Of a DNA stretch of 64,000 nt, positions 9,694 through 18,009 are shown piece by piece. Under the pieces are notes generated by a model that saw nothing but the letters and a program-made list of their open reading frames with translations, was not told the DNA's origin and ran no database searches. Each line of letters starts with the position of its first letter. Positions within the stretch are counted from its first letter, which is position 1. The stretch comes from CBDCXF01 sp965223755 (GTDB taxonomy: Bacteria; Acidobacteriota; Thermoanaerobaculia; Multivoradales; JAHEKO01), in NCBI GenBank assembly GCA_965223755.1, contig CBDCXF010000001.1:1542434-1606433 (forward strand), given 5' to 3'. A program made the position numbers and the translations under genes.

Positions 9694-11034
9694 CTACAGC
9701 TCCGACAGAGCCTGGTCCAACACCTCAAGCATGAAGCGAGTGTCGTCCGCGGTCAGGCACATCGGCGGCTTGATGCGCAGGACGTTGCCGTGAAGTCCGC
9801 CTTTGCCCAACAACAATCCCAGATCCTTACAACGTTCGAAAATCTGCAAACACTCCTCGGTCGCGGGCTCCTTGCGGCTTCGGTCTTTGACCATTTCGAC
9901 CCCGAGCATGAGGCCGGCTCCGCGCGCCTCACCGATGACATCGTGCTTGTCCTGGAGCGCGCGAAATCCGCTGAGCAGTTCGTCGCCACGGGCGGCGGCG
10001 TTGGCCTGGATGCCATCTTCTTCGATGACCCGCAGCACCGCCCGTCCGATCGCACACGACACCGGATTGCCGCCGAAGGTATTGAAGTGGATGCGCTGGG
10101 TCAGCGAAGAGGCAATTTCCGGTGTGGTTACCACCGCCGCCAGAGGAGCGCCGTTGCCAATGCCCTTGGCCATGGTGACGATGTCGGGCATCACGCCGTG
10201 GTTTTCAAAGCCCCAATAGTTACTGCCAGTGCGTCCGAATCCGGTTTGCACCTCGTCGGCGATGCACACGCCGCCCGCTTCGCGCACGATTTCGTAGGTC
10301 TCTTGCAGATAGCCGTCGGGAAAGACCACCGTCCCGCCCACGCCTTGGATCGACTCGGCAAAGAAGCCTGCGATGCGCCCTGGCGTGGCATGGCCGATCA
10401 GGTCGCGCACGTCCTCGGCGTACTTGTGCCCGGCATCCGGATCGTCGTGTCCCCAGGGTCCTCGATAAGGGTTGGGGTTGAGGGCATGGTGAACCCCAAA
10501 CGCATGCGGCGAGTTGAATTTCCAGGTGCTGTGCGCGGTCAGTCCCATCGCCGAGGCAATTCCGCCGTGGTAGGCATTGCGCAAAGCAATGAGATCGTAG
10601 TTCCCGGTATGCACGCGGGCCATGAGGATGGCGAGGTCATTGGCCTCGGAGCCGGAGTTGGTGAAGTAACAGACGCTGAGATCGCCCGGTAAGCGCTCGA
10701 CCAGCTCCTTGCCGTAATTGGCGATCCCCGGGTGGTAGTAAAGCGTGGTCGCGTGTTGCAACGAGTCCAGTTGCTCCTTGGCCGCCGCCAAAACCCGTGG
10801 ATGACTGTGCCCGACGCCGACCGTGGCGATTCCGGCGATGCCATCCAGATAGCGCCGGCCGGTTTCATCGTAGAGGTACTGCATCGACCCCTCGACGATC
10901 ATCACCGGATCCTTGTAGTACATCAGCAGTCCGGGATTCAGGTACTGCTGGCGCAGGGCGCGCACTTGGTCGCGCGACGGTCCGGCGTAGGGCTTCGGCG
11001 TGTGGTCGTAATCAGGAAGTTGTGGTGCGGTCAT
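9694..11034 (-). CDS. Class III PLP aminotransferase (AGXT2/beta-alanine type)
   Basis: Likely transaminates beta-alanine and (R)-beta-aminoisobutyrate with pyruvate or glyoxylate. The 446 residues match the AGXT2-like branch: TNSGSEAND for the PLP phosphate, DEVQTGFGRTG with the cofactor aspartate, and the Schiff-base lysine in MAKGIGNG. The locus context (between uracil reduction and semialdehyde oxidation) sets the substrate. Its leader is a 16-bp tandem repeat that joins it to the end of the permease gene. Confidence 0.88.
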   Translation of the reverse strand: MTAPQLPDYDHTPKPYAGPSRDQVRALRQQYLNPGLLMYYKDPVMIVEGSMQYLYDETGRRYLDGIAGIATVGVGHSHPRVLAAAKEQLDSLQHATTLYYHPGIANYGKELVERLPGDLSVCYFTNSGSEANDLAILMARVHTGNYDLIALRNAYHGGIASAMGLTAHSTWKFNSPHAFGVHHALNPNPYRGPWGHDDPDAGHKYAEDVRDLIGHATPGRIAGFFAESIQGVGGTVVFPDGYLQETYEIVREAGGVCIADEVQTGFGRTGSNYWGFENHGVMPDIVTMAKGIGNGAPLAAVVTTPEIASSLTQRIHFNTFGGNPVSCAIGRAVLRVIEEDGIQANAAARGDELLSGFRALQDKHDVIGEARGAGLMLGVEMVKDRSRKEPATEECLQIFERCKDLGLLLGKGGLHGNVLRIKPPMCLTADDTRFMLEVLDQALSEL

Positions 11035-11041
11035 GCATTGC

Positions 11042-11104
11042 CCTTTTTTGGAGTCAGCCTTTTTTGGAGTCAGCCTTTTTTGGAGTCAGCCTTTTTGGAG
11101 TCAG
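11042..11104 (-). repeat. Four-copy 16-bp tandem repeat between permease and aminotransferase genes
   Basis: Three exact 16-bp units (CCTTTTTTGGAGTCAG on the plus strand) at 11042-11057, 11058-11073 and 11074-11089 are followed by a 15-bp unit with one T fewer at 11090-11104. On the coding (minus) strand each unit reads AAAAAAGGCTGACTCC-like, and the permease stop codon TGA (11103-11101) falls inside the last unit. The repeat is therefore a slippage expansion of the stop-codon region and forms the aminotransferase leader. Confidence 0.9.
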
Positions 11105-12636
11105 CCTTCTTTCATCAGCAGCTGTCTCTCTTTCCGCTGTAGCAGCCAGTAGACGACGAACGCCACTGCGAAGCCGATAAACCAAGCGTAGTCATATAAA
11201 CCGGCAAAACGACCGGCCCAGCCGCTGGCATTGAGCACTCTGATAGTGACCAGGAAGCCGGGAACGTTGACCGCAACGGCAACCACCAAGGCGATCATCG
11301 CCGGTACCGAGAAACCGCGGTGGCGCCCTCTGGGCCGGTAGAGCTCGGCCAAGTCGAGGCCGGCTCTGCGAATGACGTAGTAGTCGCAGATCAGAATCGC
11401 CGCGATGGGTCCCAGCAATGCCGAATATCCGATCAGCCAGGTAAAGACATAGCCACTGGGATCGGCGAGTAGTTTCCACGGCATCATCAAGATACCCACC
11501 AGGCCGGTGACAAAGCATCCAGCGCGCATGCCGATGGTGCTCGGCGCCACGTTGGAGAAGGCCGTCGCCGGAGCGACGATATTGGCGGCCATGTTGGTGG
11601 TCAGGGTTGCCAGCAGTAGAGCAAAGATCGAGACGATCATGACGCCAACACTGTCGAAACGCGCCAGCAGGTCGACCGGATTCCAGATCGCCTCGCCGAA
11701 TACCACCACCGTGGCACCGGTAACGGCAACCCCAATGAAAGCGAAAATCGGCATGGTGGTGTTGAGCCCCAGCACCTGGCCCCAAACCTGATCGCGCTGC
11801 GACCGGGCCTCGCGAGTAAAGTCCGGAATGTTGAGCGACAGGGTCGCCCAGAATCCGACCATGGCGGTCAACTGCGGGAAAAACACGTTCCAAAACTCCG
11901 CCGAACTCGCGAACTGTGATTTTTGCGACAGCATCGGTCCGAGCCCACCGGCAGCGTTATATCCCCACAGAAACAAGGCCAGCCCCAGAGCCATCAGCAG
12001 TGGTGCACCCCAGTTTTCAACCCACTTGATGGAGCCCATTCCCTTCCAGATGAACAGTCCGACGTTGATCAGCCAGAAGATCAGGAAACAAATGAACTGC
12101 GCTGCATTGACTGACACCGCCTGACTGCTGAGAAAGCCGATGACCGGACTGTTGGCGAGGCCGGGGAACGCCAGTTGCGACAGACTGTAGATGGCGCTTC
12201 CTCCAATCCAGGTCTGGATGCCGAACCAGCCACAGGCGACAACGGCACGAGCCAGGGTGGCGACGTGGGCGCCGTTGATGCCGAACGCGGCGCGGGCAAA
12301 GACCGGGAAGGTAATGCCGTATTTGGTGCCGGCGTGGGCGACTAGGATCATCGGTACGACCACAATCAGGTTGCCGAGTAGGACGACCATGATCGCCTGA
12401 GCCCAGCTCATGCCAGCGTTGATCATCTGTGCCGCCAGCATGTAGGTGGGAATGCACACCGACATGCCGATCCAAAGCGCGGCGATGTTCCATAGGTGCC
12501 AGCGGCGCTCGGAGGAACGCACCGGAGCGAGATCGGAGTTGTAAAGACCTCCTTCTTGGATCTCCGCTAGCTCGGCTGCGGTCAGATCCGACCGCAGTTT
12601 GGAATCAAAAACGCCGGAACCACTCAGTGCAGACAA
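11101..12636 (-). CDS. NCS1-family nucleobase:cation symporter
   Basis: Inner-membrane importer for uracil/thymine or a related nucleobase (cytosine, allantoin and hydantoin are alternatives in the family). The 511 residues hold about twelve hydrophobic segments with the NCS1 signature around WNIAALWIGMSVCIPTYM and the GYSALLGPIAAILICDYY segment near the C terminus. It lies 18 bases downstream of beta-ureidopropionase in the pyrimidine operon, which argues for a pyrimidine substrate. The C-terminal KEG residues and stop are the source of the tandem repeat. Confidence 0.9.
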   Translation of the reverse strand: MSALSGSGVFDSKLRSDLTAAELAEIQEGGLYNSDLAPVRSSERRWHLWNIAALWIGMSVCIPTYMLAAQMINAGMSWAQAIMVVLLGNLIVVVPMILVAHAGTKYGITFPVFARAAFGINGAHVATLARAVVACGWFGIQTWIGGSAIYSLSQLAFPGLANSPVIGFLSSQAVSVNAAQFICFLIFWLINVGLFIWKGMGSIKWVENWGAPLLMALGLALFLWGYNAAGGLGPMLSQKSQFASSAEFWNVFFPQLTAMVGFWATLSLNIPDFTREARSQRDQVWGQVLGLNTTMPIFAFIGVAVTGATVVVFGEAIWNPVDLLARFDSVGVMIVSIFALLLATLTTNMAANIVAPATAFSNVAPSTIGMRAGCFVTGLVGILMMPWKLLADPSGYVFTWLIGYSALLGPIAAILICDYYVIRRAGLDLAELYRPRGRHRGFSVPAMIALVVAVAVNVPGFLVTIRVLNASGWAGRFAGLYDYAWFIGFAVAFVVYWLLQRKERQLLMKEG

Positions 12637-12654
12637 ACCAGCTCCTTGTCCGGA

Positions 12655-13524
12655 TCAGAGGTTGGTCAGCTTGTCGTAGGTTTCGGGTCGACGGTCGCGG
12701 TAGAACTGCCACACGTTGCGCACTTCGGCGATCTCGTCCAGATTGAGATCGGCGACCACCAGTTCGTCTTGATCGCGGCTGCCCTCGGCCAACAACTGAC
12801 CCCGCGGGCTGCAGAAATAAGACTGGCCGTAAAACTCACCGATGTCCCAGGGTTGCTCGCGGCCGACGCGATTGATCGCACCCAAGAAATAAGCGTTGGC
12901 AACGGCGTGGGCCGGCTGCTCCAACTTCCACAAGTACTCACTCAAGCCCGCCACCGTCGCCGACGGATTGAACACGATCTCTGCACCGTTGAGCCCCAAT
13001 GCACGGGCGCCCTCCGGAAAGTGGCGGTCGTAGCAGATATAGACCCCCACCTTCCCCACCGCAGTATCGAAGACCGGATAGCCGAGATTGCCTGGACGGA
13101 AGTAGAACTTCTCCCAAAAACCCGGCGCGCAGTGCGGAATGTGGTTCTTACGGTACTTGCCTAGATAGGTTCCATCGGCATCGATCACCGCCGCGGTGTT
13201 GTAGTAGACGCCGGGTAGATCGACTTCGTAGATCGGAACCACCAGTACCATGCCGAGGCGCCTGGCGGTTTCGCACATGAGCTGTGTTGTCGGCCCGTCG
13301 GGAATGGGTTCGGTGATGTCGTACCAGCGGGTCTCCTGCTCGGCACAAAAATACGGTCCGTAAAAAAGTTCCTGCAGACAGAGGACCTGCACTCCTTTTT
13401 CGGCGGCGTCCTCGAGCATCGCCATGTGCTTGTCGACCATGGCATCTCTGATTTCCAGCGGTGACTCGCCGCCGTCCGGCGTGACCGTCGTCTGAATCAA
13501 CCCGCCTTTTACCATTCTTGCCAA
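12655..13524 (-). CDS. Beta-ureidopropionase (N-carbamoyl-beta-alanine amidohydrolase)
   Basis: Nitrilase-superfamily enzyme that releases beta-alanine, CO2 and ammonia from N-carbamoyl-beta-alanine. The Glu-Lys-Cys triad is visible: E52 (LCLQELFYGPYF), K126 (YRKNHIP) and C164 (VYICYDRHFPEG). The 289-residue length is normal. The start is probably a TTG at 13524, because GGAGG lies 6 bases before it; the next ATG, three codons in, would be 15 bases away. It is the promoter-proximal gene of the minus-strand pyrimidine locus. Confidence 0.92.
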   Translation of the reverse strand: MARMVKGGLIQTTVTPDGGESPLEIRDAMVDKHMAMLEDAAEKGVQVLCLQELFYGPYFCAEQETRWYDITEPIPDGPTTQLMCETARRLGMVLVVPIYEVDLPGVYYNTAAVIDADGTYLGKYRKNHIPHCAPGFWEKFYFRPGNLGYPVFDTAVGKVGVYICYDRHFPEGARALGLNGAEIVFNPSATVAGLSEYLWKLEQPAHAVANAYFLGAINRVGREQPWDIGEFYGQSYFCSPRGQLLAEGSRDQDELVVADLNLDEIAEVRNVWQFYRDRRPETYDKLTNL

Positions 13525-13704
13525 GAGTCACCTCCCGTTCATCTATGTGCAGGATCTAAATGCTAGATCTAAGCATCATCGTCTCAGCATTATGCTGGAT
13601 CGGCCTGTGAGCTCGCCAGCGAAGACCCACAAGAGTACAGGGAACTCTTGACCGTTGGTCGAGTTCGCGGCAGGCTCACGTCGCCAAAACGGAGGAATCT
13701 GAAG

Positions 13705-14526
13705 ATGCGCCAGCCCAATCCCAAGACTCTCAAGCTCACATCCCTCTCCCTGGCGCTGGTGGCAGTTGTGGTGGGCTGCACAACCACCGATCTACCCGCC
13801 CCCGAGATGCCCGACATCACGCCAGTCGAACCCCAACCGGCGACCGAGCCGAGCGAAGACGAGATCTTCCACGAAGCACTGCATTGGAGCCGCAACTCGG
13901 CCGAGCACCGGGCAATTTATGAACAGACTTTCAAAGTGGCGCTCGAACGTCTAAAAGAATTAACCGAGGGCAAAGAACCTGGTACCTGGGCTATCTCCAG
14001 CGACGCCGATGAGACCCTGATTGACAACTCCCTCTACGAGATCGAAAACAAAAAGAGGGGCGAGTCGTTCAGCGATGAGAGTTGGGGAGCGTGGGTGCTG
14101 CGCAAAGAGGCCGTCGCCCTCCCCGGCGCCATCGATTTCACCAACGCGGTCAAGAACATGGGCGGTGTTGTCGCGGTGGTCACCAACCGCAAGTCGCATC
14201 GCTGTGAAGCCAGCGCCGACAATCTGCGTTCGATCGGCGTTGTCTTTGACGTCGTACTTTGCCGCCACGGCGTGCGCGAGAAAGACCCGCGCTGGGACGC
14301 TCTGCGCAGCGGTCGAGTTTCGGACTGGCCCGAAGCCCAACTCAACCGGCCCGAACCACTTCCTCCCCTGGAGGTCGTGATGTGGCTGGGCGACAACATC
14401 GGTGACTTTCCACTCCTCTCCCAGGACGTTCGCAAACAAAGCAGGCTGCCCGAGGAATTCGGCGACCGCTACTTCGTCCTTCCCAATCCGATGTACGGGT
14501 CGTGGGAGGACAATCCCAAGCAATAA
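13705..14526 (+). CDS. Lipoprotein HAD-family acid phosphatase (class B/e(P4)-like)
   Basis: A 273-residue outer-membrane or periplasmic nonspecific phosphatase/5'-nucleotidase. It has a signal peptide with a lipobox ending VVVGC at about residue 23. The HAD catalytic motif DADET (DxDxT) follows, then the VTNRKSH segment and the GDNIGDF acidic motif. The start ATG at 13705 follows GGAGG at 13691. It is divergent from the pyrimidine locus; a role in scavenging nucleotides would fit the neighbourhood but is inference. Confidence 0.88.
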   Translation: MRQPNPKTLKLTSLSLALVAVVVGCTTTDLPAPEMPDITPVEPQPATEPSEDEIFHEALHWSRNSAEHRAIYEQTFKVALERLKELTEGKEPGTWAISSDADETLIDNSLYEIENKKRGESFSDESWGAWVLRKEAVALPGAIDFTNAVKNMGGVVAVVTNRKSHRCEASADNLRSIGVVFDVVLCRHGVREKDPRWDALRSGRVSDWPEAQLNRPEPLPPLEVVMWLGDNIGDFPLLSQDVRKQSRLPEEFGDRYFVLPNPMYGSWEDNPKQ

Positions 14527-14654
14527 AGGCGTCGGCGTAGAGTCCCGTCACTCGCGTCATCCCGGCGCGCGGCAGGGAGCGGGGCCGGGATCCCTTCCTG
14601 GGCCGGCCATCAGATTCCCGCCCACCACCCGCACCCCGCGGGAATGACGAACGT

Positions 14655-14680
14655 AGGGAGGGGCTTGCCCCTCCCTCTTC
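14655..14680. terminator. GC-rich hairpin between convergent genes
   Basis: A perfect 10-bp stem, AGGGAGGGGC/GCCCCTCCCT with a TT loop (14655-14676), lies between the convergent phosphatase and isocitrate lyase genes. It has only a short pyrimidine tail. It may act as a bidirectional terminator, and it resembles the GC hairpins repeated at 61.7-61.9 kb. Confidence 0.5.
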
Positions 14681-14695
14681 GTAGCCGCGGTGAAA

Positions 14696-15946
14696 CTAAG
14701 CGAACTGTGCCGTCTCGGTCGACTCAGCCATCGCCGCCGTTTCAGCACTGCCACCAGTGATGACTTCCTTGACCTGGTCGAAGTAGCCGGTGCCGACTTC
14801 GCGTTGGTGCTTGGTGGCGGTGTAGCCGTCGACTTCGGCGGCGAACTCGGCGTCTTGTAGCTGCGAGTAGGCATACATGCCGGCTTCTCGATAGTCGCGC
14901 GCGAGATTGAACATGCTGTAGTTGAGGGCGTGGAAGCCGGCCAGAGTGACGAATTGGAACTTGTAGCCCATCGCACCCAGCTCGCGCTGGAACCGGCGGA
15001 TGGTGACGTCGTCGAGATGCTGGCGCCAATTGAAACTGGGGGAGCAGTTGTAGGCCAAGAGTTGGTCGGGGTAGCGCTCGTGAATGGCCTCAGCGAAGCG
15101 CTTGGCTTCTTCCAGATCAGGGGTCGAGGTCTCACACCACAACAGGTCGGCGTAGGGAGCGTAGGCAAGACCGCGGGCGATGGCCACGTCCAATCCGCCG
15201 GTGATGCGAAAGAAACCTTCACTGGTGCGCTCACCGGTGAGGAATCGATGGTCGGTGGGGTCGATGTCGGAAGTCAGCAGCTTAGCGCTGTTGGCGTCGG
15301 TGCGGGCAATAAGGACTGTCGGCACGTTGAGTACGTCGGAAGCGAGCCGGGCGGAAACCAAGGTCTGCACGAACTGGTTGGTCGGCACCAGGACCTTGCC
15401 ACCAAGGTGGCCGCACTTTTTCTCGGAAGCGAGTTGATCCTCAAAATGAACGCCTGCGGCCCCAGCCTCAATCAGGGCCTTGGTGAGTTCGAAGGCGTGC
15501 AGTAGGCCACCGAATCCGGCCTCGGCGTCGGCCACGATCGGCGCCATCCAGTGCACCGAGTCGTCGCCCTCGGCGTGGTGAATCTGGTCGGCACGCATCA
15601 AGGTCTGGTTGATGCGGCGTACCACCTGAGGAACGCTGTTGGAAGGATAGAGACTCTGGTCCGGGTACATCTGACCGGCAAGGTTGGCATCGGCCGCGAC
15701 CTGCCAGCCACTCAGGTAGATCGCTTCGAGACCGGCTTTGACCTGCTGCATGGCCTGATTGCCGGTCAAGGCGCCAAGAGCGTTGATGTACTCACGGCTG
15801 TGCAGCAACTCCCACAGCCGTTCAGCGCCGTTGCGCGCCAGGGTGTGCTCGACTGGGAAACTGTTGCTTAAGCGAGCCACGTCGTCTTTGGTGTAGGGCC
15901 GTTTGACATCGGTCCAGCGGTCGGGTGCGGTGGTGTTGGTATCCAT
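14696..15946 (-). CDS. aceA: Isocitrate lyase
   Basis: Cleaves isocitrate to glyoxylate and succinate in the glyoxylate bypass. The 416 residues contain the catalytic KKCGHLGGK signature and the CSPSFNW segment. The ATG at 15946 follows AGGAGG and is preferred to an in-frame start 66 bases upstream that would overlap aceB's stop. It follows aceB by 62 bases. Divergent control by the regulator at 18 kb is likely. Confidence 0.96.
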   Translation of the reverse strand: MDTNTTAPDRWTDVKRPYTKDDVARLSNSFPVEHTLARNGAERLWELLHSREYINALGALTGNQAMQQVKAGLEAIYLSGWQVAADANLAGQMYPDQSLYPSNSVPQVVRRINQTLMRADQIHHAEGDDSVHWMAPIVADAEAGFGGLLHAFELTKALIEAGAAGVHFEDQLASEKKCGHLGGKVLVPTNQFVQTLVSARLASDVLNVPTVLIARTDANSAKLLTSDIDPTDHRFLTGERTSEGFFRITGGLDVAIARGLAYAPYADLLWCETSTPDLEEAKRFAEAIHERYPDQLLAYNCSPSFNWRQHLDDVTIRRFQRELGAMGYKFQFVTLAGFHALNYSMFNLARDYREAGMYAYSQLQDAEFAAEVDGYTATKHQREVGTGYFDQVKEVITGGSAETAAMAESTETAQFA

Positions 15947-16008
15947 GGCTTTTTCCTCCTGGGCAAAGAGTCTGTTGCGTTCTAAAGGCGCTCTTTTGTC
16001 GTTCGTTT

Positions 16009-17676
16009 TCAACCTGATTCGACCTCGGACCCGTCACTGAGGAACGGCCGAAAATCAGGTTCGCAGAACAAGTCACAGGCTTCATCTGCGGCGCGGGAGA
16101 AGGCCTCCCGCTGCTCAGCCGTGCCTTGTTCGAGTTCTTGGTGAATACGGGATAGTTCTTGGGCGAAGGTGTCACGAACCAAGCTCTCTGACACCACCTC
16201 TCCACCGTCCAGTGCCACTCTGTGGCGTAGCCACTGCCAGGCCTGGGCGCGCGAGATCTCGAGTGTGGCGAGATCCTCCATGAGGTCATCCCAAGCCACG
16301 CAGCCGACATCGCGGTTCCACCCTTCGAGGTAGGCAATGCCGACACGAACGTTGGTGCGCAATCCATCGAGCGTGCGCGGACCACCACCCTGGGGAATCA
16401 AGCTCTCCGAGGGCACCGGGTCGGGAACCACGCCGAGCTGGTTGTCTTGGGTGAAGGCGGACAGTGCCGGGCCGATGAAGTACGGATGAGACACCCAGCA
16501 GCCGTCATGTCCAAGCGCGGACTCCCAGCGTTTGTCTTCGACGACCTTGGCGGTCTGCTCCTCGCGCCTCTGGACGGTTCGGCCGGGAGTAAAAGCCGCC
16601 ATGCCGCCCATGGCGAAAGCACCGTGGCGGTGACAGGCACGGATGAGGTTAAGAGCGTAGGCGCGCATCCATGGCTGTTGCATAGTGATCGTGGCGCGGT
16701 CGGCCATCACTCTGTCGGAGTGCCCTTTAAGCACCTTGATATCGCTAAAGATCTTGTCCCAGCGGCCAACGTTGAGCCCGGCGATGCGCCCACGCAGTTC
16801 GTAGAGAATCTCCTCAACTTGCAGAGCCGCTGGCAACGTTTCAATGAGAAAGGTCGCGCGTAGCGAGCCCGACGCCAAGTCGAGTTCTTCTTCGATGGCC
16901 CCAAACAGAGCGTTCCACCAGCGCGCCTCCTCGTAGTGCTCGGTCTTGGGAACGTAGAACTTCGGCGTCTTGCCTTGGGTGAGCAAGATCTCCGCGCTCA
17001 CCGCGGCGCTGGCCGCGAGGTCGAAGAGGCCGGCACTGACCGGCTTTCCGTCCACTCGCAGGTTGTTTTCGGCCAAGTGCAGGCCGCGGCACCGCACCAT
17101 CACCAAGGGCATGTCGTCCGGATCGAGACGGTAGACCTTGCCTTCGCGCCCAGCGGTCGCCGCACGGGTGAAGGTCAAATCGCCGCGCGCAGAGCCAAGC
17201 AGGTTGTGGAAACCCGCGACGACGTTGCCCCACGAAGGCTTCATCGAGTCCTCGAAATCGAGCATGGCGCAGTCGGCGCGGTCGCCAGCGGCGTTGCGGC
17301 TGAGCATGTTGATGACCATCTTGGGGTCAGAGATCGGCCCCGTGATCTCGACCCGTCGGCAACGCAGATCGGAGGGAAGGTCGGCCACCAACCAGTCGCC
17401 CTCGACCTCCTGCCGCACTGGGTGTACGGGACGCTCCGGAAGCTCTCCCCCGTCCCAGGCCTTTTGGCGCGCGACTCTCGCTACCAGCAGTCGATCGCGT
17501 TCCCCACCGAACCGTCGCTGCAGCTTGGCCACCAACTCGACTGCCCGCGAAGTCAGGATGCGTTGCGCCGCGTCGGTCCAGGCCCCAGCCGCAATTTCGA
17601 CCCCAGGCGTGATCTCGATCCAAGTCGCGCTCTGGGCCGACCTGATGTCCGTTGTTGGTTGCGTGGCTGTGGTCAA
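16009..17676 (-). CDS. aceB: Malate synthase A
   Basis: Condenses glyoxylate and acetyl-CoA to malate. It is about 555 residues with the AceB signature GLNVGRWDKIFSDIK and catalytic-region segments (MLDFEDSMKPSWGN; HPYFIGPALSAF). The start is chosen as TTG at 17676, 10 bases after the stop of the small peptide gene; the open frame extends further upstream but would overlap that gene, and the extra residues do not look like malate synthase. No strong ribosome-binding site precedes the TTG (GAGAA only), so coupling to the peptide gene is likely. Confidence 0.93.
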   Translation of the reverse strand: MTTATQPTTDIRSAQSATWIEITPGVEIAAGAWTDAAQRILTSRAVELVAKLQRRFGGERDRLLVARVARQKAWDGGELPERPVHPVRQEVEGDWLVADLPSDLRCRRVEITGPISDPKMVINMLSRNAAGDRADCAMLDFEDSMKPSWGNVVAGFHNLLGSARGDLTFTRAATAGREGKVYRLDPDDMPLVMVRCRGLHLAENNLRVDGKPVSAGLFDLAASAAVSAEILLTQGKTPKFYVPKTEHYEEARWWNALFGAIEEELDLASGSLRATFLIETLPAALQVEEILYELRGRIAGLNVGRWDKIFSDIKVLKGHSDRVMADRATITMQQPWMRAYALNLIRACHRHGAFAMGGMAAFTPGRTVQRREEQTAKVVEDKRWESALGHDGCWVSHPYFIGPALSAFTQDNQLGVVPDPVPSESLIPQGGGPRTLDGLRTNVRVGIAYLEGWNRDVGCVAWDDLMEDLATLEISRAQAWQWLRHRVALDGGEVVSESLVRDTFAQELSRIHQELEQGTAEQREAFSRAADEACDLFCEPDFRPFLSDGSEVESG

Positions 17677-17686
17677 GGCCGTTCTC

Positions 17687-17872
17687 TCAGCAGGGATCGT
17701 CGTATTCGTTGAAGCTGCCCGTCCCGGGACCGAATAGCACCTGGACCTCCCCCACCGAGACCAGCAGCGGCCGGTCAACCGTTTCAACGTCCGGTTCCTG
17801 AACTTGGGGCGGAATGGTGGATTGAGAAGCTTTGTAAGTCGCGTCGGTCTTGGTCTCGGTAGGCGTCGTCAT
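17687..17872 (-). CDS. 61-residue peptide, possible RiPP-like precursor, leading the aceBA operon
   Basis: The ATG at 17872 is preceded by AAGGAGGACCCAGC, an excellent ribosome-binding site, and the stop lies 10 bases before aceB. The N-terminal half is Thr/Gln/Pro rich. The C-terminal part reads RPLLVSVGEVQVLFGPG and then TGSFNEYDDPC, ending in a cysteine. A PxLxxxG motif followed by a Gly-rich, acidic, aromatic tail is like the leader/core layout of lasso-type RiPP precursors, but no modifying enzymes are in the window. It could instead be a small regulatory or structural peptide. The gene is well supported; the function is not. Confidence 0.6.
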   Translation of the reverse strand: MTTPTETKTDATYKASQSTIPPQVQEPDVETVDRPLLVSVGEVQVLFGPGTGSFNEYDDPC

Positions 17873-17947
17873 GCTGGGTCCTCCTTGCCGTTCGGGCCTC
17901 GCCGGCCTCGTGACGGGCACATTACACAGATGCGAACTTTCTTGTCA

Positions 17948-17961
17948 AGCGAAATTTCGCT
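17948..17961. promoter_or_regulatory. 14-bp palindrome in the aceBA/regulator intergenic region
   Basis: AGCGAAATTTCGCT is a perfect palindrome between the divergent aceB-side peptide gene and the XRE regulator gene. Related half sites (AGCGAAA) recur just before the regulator start at about 18003. It is a plausible operator for the ScfR/RamB-like protein, controlling both directions. Confidence 0.5.
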
Positions 17962-18009
17962 AATAAGGAAAATCCCCTAACACTCCGCTAGAATTCGCTG
18001 CGAGCGAAA

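Noticed and set aside
7361..10692. Long plus-strand open frames opposite preA, preT and the aminotransferase
   Set aside because: Antisense frames over well-conserved enzymes, rich in Arg/His/Asp as expected from G+C-rich mirror frames.
11042..11104. Possible CRISPR array from the 16-bp repeats
   Set aside because: Units are directly adjacent with no spacers and lie inside a gene-end/leader region; it is a simple tandem repeat.
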